The notes below the pieces were generated by a model. It was not told the DNA's origin and did not search any database. It worked only from the letters and a program-made list of their open reading frames with translations. A program made the translations under genes and the position numbers. A DNA stretch of 64,000 bases from contig NC_133958.1 of the NCBI RefSeq assembly GCF_031877795.1, positions 5,394,001-5,458,000 of the forward strand, read 5' to 3'. Source of the stretch: Strix aluco (taxonomy: Eukaryota; Chordata; Aves; Strigiformes; Strigidae). Below, in pieces: positions 1 through 11,600 of the stretch. The number at the start of each line of letters is the position of its first letter. Positions within the stretch are counted from its first letter, which is position 1.

Positions 1-2678
1 GAAAGGCTTGTGTCTTTTCTGGCTTTCTGTCCTCATTAATTGGTGAGTATCAGGGCAAATCATGTTTCAGAGCAATCACATTGAGCACGGAGAGCCAGGC
101 AAGGCCAGGAGCTGAGCTGGGGAGGGGGGGCTGCAGCTTTTGGCTTCAGGGACAGAGACAGGCCGATACGGTGGCATCGCCATCGCACGCTGGCAGCACA
201 CACGGACCCCAAGCCCCTTCCTCACTTCGCAACATGGCTAACCTCACTGAACTGTGGCTGTTGCCAAGCACGCAAAAACCCTTAAAATATACATATATAC
301 ACATGCCTCTAAATATATACACATGTACATAATGACTAGTCTTTGTTTGGCTCAGCAAACAGACCTGGCTCCCTGTAGAGTCAGATTTAACCTAGGGGAA
401 GATGCAAGCGTGTGCCACAGAGGATGAGCAAGGAAGGGGGACAAGTCTGGTCCTCTCTTTTTTGCCTCGAAGCTGGAGCAGAAGCCCGTGCCCTCTGCTC
501 GCTTGGTGTGCTCCCAGCTGTGCTGTCTCCAGAGCCTTTCTCTTTCCACTAATGCTGTGCGTGAATGCCAACTCCTCCACGGCTTTCAAAGTGTTCATTT
601 TTAAATCAAAAGAGGGAAGAAGGAGAAAAAGACATGCCCAACCCTCTCAGGCATGTGTAGGAGGGCTGGGATTGATTGAAACGCCTCCTGCCAAGAGGCT
701 GCACAGTCCCACCTCTCCCTCCCCACATTTCTCCTGTCTCCTGCAGGCACCCCAAAAATCCAAGGGTGCATCTATCCAAGGGTGCTCTGGCCACGGCGAC
801 AGCAAGCCCGGCATCCCCGGGGCAGTGGGTCCCTGCACCCTGTGCTGCTCCGCGGTTTAAGGTGCCAAACCTCCCTGATGCCTCTGCCATAGGTGTGTGT
901 AAATACAGCGGCTGCTTTCCCCCAGCTTGCTCGCACATGTTGAACGCTGCTTCCGAGATGCTGTCGCCGTAGTTGGCAGCTTTGCTGCTGTGACACTGCC
1001 TTTCCCCTTCTGCAGGCGCATACACACAAGCCTGGTGTCGGGAACACACGCTGGCAGAGCAGCCTCCTGTGCCAATTATCCTGTTCCCCGCAGCGATTCC
1101 TCCCCCTCTGTGCCCATTACGCCTCTTACGCTGTAAAAATGAATGAAGCCAAAGTCATCGATCACTTTTGGCATATCGGCATCCAGGCAGCAGCTCAGAT
1201 CTTGGTTCTTACTTACTTCTCTTAATCTACCAAAAATGGATTTAGGGATTAAAGCGGATATTCTGTCTTTCTGGGACTTTTCTTTGACACTTAATCAATC
1301 TGGGTCCTCAGGGCACAGAGAAAAAGCAAACATAAAGCTGAGGGATGAGCGCAGGTTGGTGTTAGCCTGTTCAGGATGCAGAGGAGCCTGCGCCGGAGCA
1401 GGAGTAAGGCAGGACATAATGAAAAAAGGGAAAAACATAGGAGCAACTCTCTAGGCCTTGAGGTTGAGGCAGCGAGGATGCCCTGGCACACCGTGCCTGC
1501 ACCCTCCGTCCCCCAACCCTCTCCCGGCAGACCCTGAGCACTCCCCGCTGTTGGGTGATATTTTACCCCCAGGACACCTGCTCGGGCGATGAGAGCCCAG
1601 CGCAGGGCAGCTCCGGAGGAGAGCTGGGCCATGCAGCACCAGTGCTGCTGAGGGTGGAAGCTTTGAGCTGTTCTGCACACAGCAGAGAGCAGAACCGTTT
1701 CCAATCTCATCATCCTGTGCAACCGGGATTTATCTCATTTTGATTATGCGCTAACTTCTGCCTACGAGCGGCTCTTCCCCCTTCTCCCCACCTCACCCTT
1801 TAATTATCCAAATGGAAGGTGCATCTCCATTATAGCCCTGACACAGGAGCCAAGCGTCACAAAGGCCACCAAGAGCCGAGATTTTTTCTTCCCCCCCACC
1901 ATAGCAAAGACAATTAATGCACAGCCCCACATACCTCTGAACGGCAATCACAATACTCAGCACACATGTAATGCCTCTCGTCTTCTTAAGTGCTGCACAG
2001 ACATTAAGCATAATTAAGCCTCACAACATCCCTTTTCAGGTAGGTTAAGAGGAGCACTGAAAATTGGAGAGAAATCAGGGAGCGACAGGTTGATGCAGGA
2101 GAGGTTGTGACTGCAGCGCGTGGTGCTGAGTGCAGCTGTCGGGAGACGGGATCCATCCGGCACGGAACAAGCAGGAGGCATGGGCGCTTGTTGAAATTTG
2201 TGCCTATTAAGCACACAAAGATCACTGCAAATCCCTTTTCCTCCTCTCCTTATTTTTACCCAGCGGCTCCCAATGAGCCCCCAGGCACGGGGCAGGATGT
2301 GCCCAGCCGGCCGGGACCTGTGTCATGGTGGGTGCCAGCCAGCCTGGGGGACGCAGGTGGCTTGTGGGAGGCTCCTGGAGCCGTCTTCTGGCACAGGGGG
2401 CAGCCCAGCTCTTCCCTGCCTTCCTCATCAGCCGCCCTCCTTCACACACGGGGCCTGTGTGGAGGGATGGGGAAGAGCAGCCCTGGGCTGGCAGCAGGGT
2501 ACCAGCCTCAGGAAGAATCCCTCTCCCTTTGCACACACCTGAGGACTGACCACACACCCCCAGCATGACACACGCTGGCCCATCCCCAGACACACATACA
2601 GGGAAATGCGCACACCAAGGTGCCCACGTGCCCCTTGCACAAGCCCTTTCGCGTGCCGATGCCAGCTTGTACCCAAAC
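1..2678. other. Intergenic / LZTS1 upstream region, no gene recognised
   Basis: No reading frame here resembles a known protein, and the short open frames on both strands have no consistent splice or codon pattern. The sequence is mixed, AT-richer around 280-330 and 1740-2040 and GC-rich after 2270. It may contain a non-coding first exon or distal regulatory DNA of LZTS1, because the LZTS1 coding start looks as if it lies in a downstream exon. Nothing in the bases fixes such an exon. Confidence 0.5.
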
Positions 2679-3016
2679 AGAATTCCAGAATCACCTCAGT
2701 TTGAAAAGCCCTTGAAGCTCCTCCAGTCCAACCATGAACCTCACCCTGACCGTTCCCAACTCCCCCAGATCCCTCAGCGCTGGGTCAACCCGACTCTTCA
2801 ACCCCTCCAGGGATGGGGACTCCCCCCCTGCCCTGGGCAGCCCATTCCAACGCCCAACAGCCCCTTCTGCAAAGAAATCCTTCCTAAGAGCCAGTCTGAC
2901 CCTGCCCTGGCGCAGCTTGAGGCCATTCCCTCTTGTCCTGGCGCTGGTTCCTTGGCTCAAGAGACTCATCCCCCCTCTCTGCACCCTCCTTTCAGGGAGC
3001 TGTAGAGGGCGATGTG
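2679..3016 (-). mobile_element. CR1 LINE fragment (3' part, 5'-truncated)
   Basis: On the plus strand this reads as the reverse complement of an avian CR1 3' region. A short degenerate ATTCTG-type 3' end lies at about 2679-2693. It is followed by the usual CR1 blocks reading 'ccagtccaacc', 'cctccagggatgggga' and 'aaagaaatccttcctaa'. The element's sense strand is therefore minus, and it is 5'-truncated near 3016, as most CR1 copies are. The second copy at 37747-38215 is in the same orientation and differs by only about six substitutions and one small indel over roughly 280 shared bases. Open frames through it are chance. It ends about 270 bp before the LZTS1 start codon. The exact subfamily is not determined. 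Confidence 0.88.
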
Positions 3017-3285
3017 TGCAAGGCGTGCATTTACACACTCACATTGTCAGAAACCGCATCCTGCCAATGCCCAGACCACGGCAGCAGCACCGCACCCACC
3101 CCACCCCAAGCCCCTTTCCCTCACTCTGCTCTCTTTGCCCCTCCCCAGGCTCGCAGCTCCCAGGCGCAGCGAGGTCTTTGCTATGATTGCAGCAGCAGCC
3201 AGCTCTACCCGCTGCCCGGACCCCTCACCGCACGGTCCAGCCGGGCTCCGCTCCCCCCGCCGCATGCCCCCCGCCCGGGAGCAGC
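3017..3285 (+). other. LZTS1: LZTS1 immediate 5' flank, probable 5' UTR
   Basis: GC-rich sequence between the CR1 fragment and the LZTS1 ATG. A pyrimidine-rich stretch ending in CAG at 3146-3148 looks like a splice acceptor. This suggests that the coding exon carries about 137 nt of 5' UTR and is joined to an upstream non-coding exon, as in mammalian LZTS1. The upstream exon was not identified, and a promoter within this stretch is the alternative. Confidence 0.4.
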
Positions 3286-6200
3286 ATGGGCAGCGTCAGT
3301 AGCCTCATCTCCGGCCACAGCTTCCACAGCAAGCACTGCCGAGCCTCCCAGTACAAGCTCCGCAAGTCATCCCACCTGAAGAAGCTCAACAGGTACTCGG
3401 ACGGGCTGCTCCGCTTCGGCTTCTCCCAGGACTCCGGCCACAAGTCCAGCTCCAAAAGCAGCAAGAATGAGGACTTCTTTTACATCAAGGTCAGCCAGAA
3501 ATCTCATGGCTCCCACCGAGCGGACTATACCTCGCTTGCCGGCGGGGAGCTGGGCAGCCAGGCCGGGACGAGCGGCATGGACTTCGGGACACCCACACCG
3601 CAGAAGCTGATGCCCTTTCCTAGTCCGCTGGAAGTGGTTAGTAGGGGAGATGGCAGCCCCACAAGTGTCCCCGAAGTGGGTGCAGGTCCCACCACAGGGT
3701 TGTCCTGGTCCTAGTCCAGGAGAAGGCTCAGAGAAAATAGTTAGTGCGGAGGAAGCGGGAGGAGAGGGGCAGCAGGGAGGGGCTGGGGGCACTCTGCCAC
3801 CATCAGCTTTCGGGAACTGGGATTAACAATACAATCCACACCCTTTCATTTCCACACACCCCCTCAGAGGCAGTTTTAGCCATCAGCATCCTCCCAAGCT
3901 TTTGGCCCTTGATAGAGACCTGAGCCATCCCCACCGTGGGGGTCTCATCCCTGGAGGCAGAAGGGATGGGGGAGGACAGATGACGTGGTGTCGGTCTGTG
4001 CTGACGGGCTCTGCTCTTCTCCCCAGGGCGCGGAGAAGCCGGCTGCACGACCGACCGCCTTCAAACCGGTGCTGCCCCGGGCCGGCGCCATCCTCCACTC
4101 CTCCCCGGAGAACGGGGGTCACCTCTCCCAGCAGCTGCACCCCCCGGACAAAGCCAAGGAGCAGGAGCTGAAGCCGGTGCTGTGCTCAGGGGGTCTGTCC
4201 GACTCCGGCAGGAACTCCATGTCCAGCCTCCCCACCCACAGCACCAGCAGCAGCTACCAGCTCGACCCCCTCGTCACGCCCATGGGACCCATCAGCCGCT
4301 TCGGGGGCTCAGCCCACAACATCTTGCAGTGCGCCATCATCCAGGACAGCAACATGATGAGCCTCAAGGCCATGTCCTTCTCTGATGGGGGCAACAAGAT
4401 CCTCAACCCCGGCAAAGCCCCCCACCACCACGCCACTGAGAAGACCACTTGCATCCGTTCGCCCATCTCCACGGACGAGTCCACCATCCAGGAGCTGGAG
4501 CAGAAGCTGCTTGAGAGGGAGGGAGAGTTGCAGGAGCTTCAGTCGAGCTTTGAGGAGAAGGAAGTCAGCTCCTGCCAGGTTTATGAAGAGAAGCAGCGGC
4601 GCTGCAAGGAAGAGCTGGAGGGCCTCAAGCAGAAGTGCAACAGCAAGCTCAAGCAAACCTCTCAGAAAACCCAGCGGACACAGCAGGTCCTTCACCTCCA
4701 GGTGTTTCAGCTGCAGCAGGAGAAGAAGCAGCTCCGGGAGGAGCTGGAGAACCTCATGAAAGAGCAAAACCTGCTGGAGACCAAGCTGAGGTCCTATGAG
4801 AAGGAGAAAACCAGCTTCGCCCCGGCACTGGAGGAGACCCAGTGGGAGGTAAGTGGCACTGGAGCACCAGGAGGTATCTCGGGCTGCCAATGCTGAAAGC
4901 AAAGGGTGAACATGGAAGGAGGTAGCTCTGGCACCAGCAATAAACCACTCAGCTCCTCTCCATTTCTACACCTGCACCCAGGGAGGGTCTAAGCAGAGCA
5001 GATGGTGCACGCGCTAAGTCCAGGCTGTAGCAGAGAGACATTAAAGCCAAGGAGAGCCCTAGTCTGTCACGTGGAGGCTCTGTAAGTTATAATCGAAGTG
5101 ACTCACTGCCCCTCTTAACCCCTCAGCACTTCACATCATATAAGGAAACAACTACTGCATAAAAAACCCAGTCATTAAAATAACTTTGTGCTTCCAAACT
5201 CCAGCGCAGGGTTTTTCAGGCTGCCTGCCCCAAAGGAGCAGTAAAGCTGCCTTCCCACATGTAAATAGGAACTACCTGGACTTGCCACGGTCATTTATTA
5301 GAGAGCAGTAAAACCTTCCACTCTCTGCTTAAGCTTAATTTTCTCACTGATTGGGTATCGCTGAACAAAGGCTGTTAAACTGCTGAAAATTCAGAAGTGC
5401 GCCTGCTCACCCGCCTGAGTAACACAGACCGATATTTCACTGTGGCTGCTGAGGGGTGTCAGCCCCTTAAATCCTCCCGGCTGGTCACTAACAGCCCTCC
5501 GTGCCAGCTGGGGTGTTGATGCATGGAGAGTGTGGGGTCCCCTCCAGCCCCCCAAGAGCTCGGGGTGTTGCTCCCTGTGCTGGGGCATCTCCCTGGATGG
5601 GATTTTGTGGCCGAGGTCTCCACATGCTGAACCCCAGCTGTGCCCATCATGGCTTGCATGGGGTACCATGGGTGTTGCGGGCTTTCTCCGAGGCACAGCC
5701 CTAACTTGGGTGCTGCATCCCTCCCCACAGGTGTGCCAGAAGTCAGGGGAGATCTCCCTCCTGAAGCAGCAGCTGAAGGAGTCCCAGACAGAGCTCAACA
5801 CCAAGACCACCGAGATCCTCAGCCTGAAGGCTCAGCTGAAGGAGGTGAGGGTGAAGATGGAAGGGCTGGAGATGAAGACCCAGGACCTGGAGGGTTCCCT
5901 GCGCACCAAAGCCATGGAGCTGGAGGTGTGTGAGAACGAGCTCCAGCGCAAGAAGAACGAGTCTGAGCTGCTGAGGGAGAAGGTGAACCTGCTGGAGCAG
6001 GAGATCGTGGACCTGCGGACGGAGCTCGCCGTCCTCAAGGAGCAGCTGAACGAAGCCCGGGAGGTGGCCAGGCCCTGTGTCATGGTGGACGATGCTCAAG
6101 CCCTGCAGGGAGAGGTGGAGAGGCTGAGGGCAGAGCTGAAGGCAGAGCGGGACAACAACGAGCAGATGACCTCTGGCTTCCAGCATGAGCGGCAGACGTG

Positions 6201-6396
6201 GAAGGAAGAGAAGGAGAAGGTGATTCACTACCAGAAGCAGCTGCAGCAGAGCTACCTGCACATGTACAAGAGGAACCAGAACCTGGAGAAGATGCTCCAG
6301 CAGCTCGCCGCAGGGGAAGATGGCAAGGAGCCCATCGAGCTAGACATACCCGGCGCCGACGTCCCCTACGAGGACATCATTGCCACCGAGATCTGA
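3286..6396 (+). CDS. LZTS1: Leucine zipper putative tumor suppressor 1 (LZTS1/FEZ1)
   Basis: Three coding exons are supported: 3286-3636, 4027-4848 and 5731-6396. All junctions are phase 0 with GT/AG, giving 612 aa against 596 in human. The start fits because the protein begins MGSVSSLISG, a glycine-2 N-myristoylation signal shared with mammals, followed by the conserved basic segment SQYKLRKSSHLKKLNRYSDG. The middle holds the Ser-rich segment SDSGRNSMSSLPTHSTSSSY. From about residue 265 to 585 there is a long Glu/Gln/Leu/Lys-rich coiled coil with heptad leucines. The C-terminus is PYEDIIATEI, whose last residues fit a class I PDZ ligand. In mammals LZTS1 is a postsynaptic and microtubule-associated scaffold affecting CDK1/CDC25C and cell-cycle progression. 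The exon 1 donor is GTTAGT; a GTGGTT donor 3 nt earlier would remove one valine. Gene identity is very secure; the upstream non-coding exons are unknown. Confidence 0.96.
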
Positions 6397-8615
6397 GCCA
6401 GGTCTGCCTTCTCCTCCTTGCAGCTCGGGCGTCTCTTCCAGGCAAGAAGTGCTGCCCCACAGCTTGGCCCGCGCCTTGTACAGTTTGGATGAGCCGTGTA
6501 TTTATTAGCGGAGCTGGTGGCCTGGCCAGCTCGCCAGCCCCTCTCCCCTCCCCGCGTCGCGGCGGTGCCCTCCCCGCCTGTCGTGTTACAAGAGGTGAAC
6601 AAGCAACTTGTGCCAATGGTGACGTGCCAGCAGCTCCCCCTTGTCCCCGCTGCCGACTCGGCAGCGTCTTTCTGCCCCCTTGTAGGACTGAGAAGCCGGC
6701 GACGGGGGCGGTCAGGGAACAGGACTTCAGCAAATAATCTCCCGTCGGGTAACGAGATGATGCAAAACTCCCAGGGGATGCTCTGCTCCAGGCTCAGAGG
6801 GATCCCGTGATGGCACAGCTCTGGGGATGGGGACACCACAGCCCTTCCCACCGTCTTCAAGAGGAATCAGCCACGGCACATTTCCAGCCGCTTCCTGCCC
6901 GCAGCCCAGAGGAAGCTGCTCTCGCCCCTCCTTAACCTTCCTCCCATCGGTGCCGATCGCTGTGGGACCAAGGAGCCACCTCCTGCCACCAGAGCAGGCT
7001 GCACATCCACTTCTCCCATCCTTCGGCTGCTGTAGTGCCTCAGGAAGGAGCTACCCACACACCCCCGACCTCGACACAGCCAACACCCCCACTGAAATCA
7101 CCTTTCACTAAGCACAGCCCACCCCACACCCATCCCGTCCCTTGGCCACAGCCCTCCTCCCCGGACCCGCACAGCCATGGTGAGCCCAGGGTTCCCCGCT
7201 CTGACGGACAAGGACTCACTGTCCCTTTTCTCCAGCTGCCAGATGGGCAACTGGATTTAAGAATTAACAGAAATTTCCAAGCCACAGTCTGACCCAAGGA
7301 ATCGAGGGGGAAATCAGTTGTGTTTGCCCATGACCCCACACACTCCCCCGTGCTCGCCGCCACCGAGGAACCCCGCTGCCTTATCTCCTCCCATGTCCTT
7401 ACGTCCACGGGATCCCACCCGCAGGAGCTGGTTAAACAAACCCAAACCAACCACGTTCATTTTGTTTTCTACCCCAGCTCTTCAAAATTCCTCCTGCCAC
7501 CAGCAAGCACATAACAAGGCTCCACTGCACGTCACCAGCAGTGACTCTCCTGTCCCCACCACGGCTCAGCAAGGCCGGGAGGGAATGAGCCAGCATCCAG
7601 CTTGCCAGGGTGGAGGCCTCCAGCTGGGACCACTTTGTGCTAGTGCAAAGGTATTTTTACTGCAATATGTCTGTTTACCCACTAGCGAAGGGGGCACCAG
7701 CCCGGGAAGCCCCGTCCCAGGGTTGGGGGGCTCTTGCACAATCCCGTGCCACAAATTTGGCCAAGGGCTCAAAGCTGTGCACAAGCAGCTAAATTCAGCA
7801 TCCCTCACCCCGCTCCAGCCAGCCTGTAATGGCGACACACAGAAACCAGTCTGTGCCTTCTGCCCCTGCCCCTGAACCCCCGCCGGGGCAGTACGGCCGG
7901 TCCCGGCGCTGGCACACAGCACAAGCCGATCCTTAGCCATGGTCCACTGAGAAAAGCCAACCTCAAATCCCCGTTCCAGCCCTGCGGCTGTAGGCCGGGG
8001 CCATGTTGGGTCAGCCAGCCTTTGCCCAGACCTGCTGAAGGATGTTTTGGAGAGCAGAAAGGTCAGGGACAAAGGATGGCACGTGGCTCCGCTCCGGCTC
8101 GCGAGGCCAGAAGGGATTTTCTGCATCATCCAAGCCATAGCCCTGCACCAAGGGCTCTGCACCCCCCTCTGCACCCGCGTCGGAGCCAGAGCACAGTGAC
8201 CAGGAGCTTTCCAGTGCCAGACACAGGGGGTGCCGAGGGGAGCAGAGCCCCCCCCGGGCTGCCCCATCCCCGCAACGCCCAGCCCTGCTCCCGCTGGCCT
8301 CGGTGCCACCGTCCCAGGTCCCCGTCGCCCCAGCCAGCCCCGTGTCCTCCCCAGCCAGCGCTGTGTGATGTGATCGCCCGGAGGCATCGACGTGCTGCCT
8401 TTGCACAACGCTGTGTGTGACCGTCCGCATCGCAGCTGTGTCGCTCCCGGTGTGAGCCGCGGCCCCCCTGTCCGCTCTGCGGCCGGCCGCGCTCAGCCTG
8501 TACATATAATTATTTTTCTGGAGGTTTTTTTGGATGTTATTTCTGGTGACCAATGTAAACTACTGGTAATTTTATGTTTTTATTTATAAATAAATTTTTT
8601 AAAACTTACTTAGCC
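6397..8615 (+). other. LZTS1: LZTS1 3' UTR
   Basis: The 2.2 kb after the LZTS1 stop has no other gene and ends in an AT-rich segment (8505-8600) with a canonical polyadenylation signal. A 3' UTR of this length fits the long UTR of mammalian LZTS1 mRNA. Open frames on both strands here are short and not conserved-looking. The exact cleavage point is inferred as 10-25 nt past the signal. Confidence 0.65.
8589..8594 (+). other. LZTS1: Polyadenylation signal AATAAA (LZTS1)
   Basis: AATAAA in an AT-rich tail, the last part of a region with no other plus-strand gene. It is the first strong signal at a plausible distance from the LZTS1 stop codon. Confidence 0.65.
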
Positions 8616-11600
8616 TCTCAGAGTGCTGGCTTGGCGGCACTCGGAGGGTTTCCACCACCAGCAAGCAGCAATGCAGGACGGCACTTTGCCGTGCCCCCCA
8701 CTGGGGCACATCACCCCCCTCCAAGCCACAAACCATTTATCACAGCACACCACGGTTCCCTTTGGGGACATCCTTCCACCTGGCCCCGTTTGTTTCCAGC
8801 CCCGCCAGCGCTTTCCCGCACGGGCGAGCAGCGTTATCTCCGCTGTGCAGCTGGGATAACCCATGCATGGAAAAGCAGCAACTTGCCTCCGGCAAACACG
8901 GGGTATCGGAGAGGAGATAATCCACCTGGCCCCGCTCCCAGCCCACATCCCACGGGCTTCACCCTCCTGCTCTGCATGTGAGACCGATTGGGGATTTTCA
9001 ACTCAAACCCCCCAGCCCCAGTGGTCCCCAACTCACCGTCCCTGGGGTGGGCAGGTCCATCTCCTGGGGAGAGAAGGAGAAAACAATTACAGAAGGAGAG
9101 ATACAGTGGAAAGGCCTTGATGAAACTGAGGATGTGTTTTTGACTATTTAAGCTGTTTTCCCCACAAACCAATTGATTTAGAGTCTATTGGCCCTGCATG
9201 GAGCTGGTGGTTTCAGATCTAAACAGCACAGGGTGGGGAAAAGGGGAAGACAGGGGGGTAGAAAATAGGGGGGAACACTCAAATCACGGAAAACACTATT
9301 CATCCTGACTCCTCTGGCTGTTTCCACAGGACACTCTCCCCACCACTGTGCAGGGGGGCCCAAGCCACACACAAGCTGCTCCGTGCCCCCCAAAAGGGCA
9401 CCCAGCACTGGCACCCAGCTCCCGCTGATGCTTTCCAGGGAAACCTTGGCTTTGCTCACACTGCCTGAGGCGTGAGGGAAGTTTATTTTTAGAGCCTTTG
9501 AAAACTGATGAGGAGGAAGGAGATAGAAAACCACGTGCAAGGGTTCTTTCTCCTGAGCGGCACCTTCTGTTACACGTCCCCTCCGACCGTCACCTGCCCC
9601 AGCTCCAGGGTGCTGCCAGCTCGGCCGAGTCCTTCTCAGGCCTGTCTGTGTATTGGGGTCAGGGGAGCAGGGAGGAGACCCCCGAGCCAGCTGTTATCCC
9701 AGGGGACATCTGTGTCCAGCAGAGGCCATAACCAAATTGCAAACGCCACAGCACAGTGAAGTGGAGCTGAGCAGCAGCAGGAAGAGTCAGGGCAGGTCTG
9801 GGAGCAAGAGCAGCATCCCAGAGGGCACACACACCATAAGGACAGCTTCTTGGCAATGCCCAGGACACTGGGAAGCCAAACCCACAGCCCTGGGAACCCT
9901 GGGATGCTTCTTCCATTAAACCAGGTGAGGGTTGGTCCCATCCCCTTTCCAGCAAAAGCCTAATACTGATGAGAAAAAGCTGTGTCCTCCCCCCAGGCAG
10001 GGCTCAGAGCATCCTCTGCCTCAGGCAGCAGCAGGAATGGGGTAGTGGGCAGTGCCTGGCCCTTGTAGGGCTGTTGCACAATCAGAAGCACGACTCTGGT
10101 GTCAGGATGCTGTGAGATCACAAGGAAAGCTGAGCAGTGGAGGACAGCCATGGCCCAGGCAGCCAGGTCCCTGCTGCAACCCCGCTGCTCCATGCCCAAG
10201 GGTTCAGGAAGGAGCAGAAGCCCTGATAACACCAGGGTAAAGCCTCATGGCACCCAGCACTTCCTCTGTGGATGGTGGAACATGCTGGGGCTCCCAGGCA
10301 GAGGAAGCGTCTGAGTACAAGGGGCACAGTTGGCTGAGGCATTGGAGGGGCAAACCAGGAGAAGCAGCAGCAGCTCGTGCATCTCCCCACAGTCACTGGG
10401 TTTCCCCACTTCGCCTGTGCTTTGGGTTCGCTCTGCTCCAGCTGCCCAAGCACCAACCGTCCTCAAACAGAAGGAGTTTGAATTAGCTGTTGAACTAATC
10501 AGAGGATGCAAATAAGCTTCAAGACAGAGAAAAGCTGATTTGCATCTTCTTTTAACACCCTGGTGCCACTGCACCAGTTTCTGGCTATGGGGGGCAGAGT
10601 TAGTCCTAAAATCTCAGCAGACACAAGACCAGGGCTGCCTTTGAAAGAGCAATTAAATCGAGCCACCTCGTGCTCGCAGGGTGATAGAGGGTCAGAGGCA
10701 AAGCTGCTTTTGATGTGCAAATAACCTGCAGCAGCTCTCCCCACCAGCCTGCTCCCCTGCCTTACATCTGCCAGTCCCAACTGAAAACCCAAGGGGCAGG
10801 GTGGGGGAAACGTGTCCAATGTTTGCTCTCCTCCCCTCCTGAATGAGCCGACAGCTGGCGTGTGCTTTTCCGAGGGACCCGACTGGCTGACATCAGTTGG
10901 CGAAGGGGGATAAGACCCCCAGGCAGTCCTCATTAGTCATTACCAAAAAAAAAAAAGAAAGAAAAAAGAAAACAGCATGTAAATGCACTAAGGCAGCAGC
11001 TGGGAGATCAGCACGTCCCATTTAGCATGGTACCTGCTGTCTCCACGCCATGAAATATCAGGCTGTTTGTTTAGCGTCCGGCTAAGTGCCATGTCAGGAG
11101 CTGCTCGCTCCTGGCCGGGAAGGGACACACAGCCCGGCCCGACGCCACGCAGAGGGGCACCCCCTCCTCCCAGCCCCGCACGTCTCTTTGCTTTCCCACC
11201 CCATTTTTCCGGCACAGGGCTGTTCTCAGATCAGTGCTAAGACAGCCGTGCTGCAAGCCCCAGCCTGCTCCCGGGGCCTCCAGCTGACGGGAGCTAAAGC
11301 TGTTTTTGTCATTCCTCTCTTCCAGGGCCCTTGTCGCTACCTGGGAGCTTCCAGGCTGCAGGACAGGGTCTGTCGTCACGCAGGAGTGTGCCTGTGAGCA
11401 CAGGGTGACAGCGATGTTCTGTCTGTGTTGGCAGATGCATTTTCTCCAGCAGTCGGGGAGCACGAGCCAGGCAGATGAGAGATTTCTGCCCTGTTTCGAG
11501 GCTGCAGAGCCGGAGGAGAGCAGGCTCAGGCGATGCCAGCGAGGAGCAGCAGGACACGGGCAGCGCAGCCACTCACGTGCATGAGTCGAGGGAGCCGAGG

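Noticed and set aside
2734-3186. Open frame with homologue at 37802-38071, apparently a repeated protein
   Set aside because: The shared peptide comes from the antisense strand of two CR1 fragments and is not a gene family.
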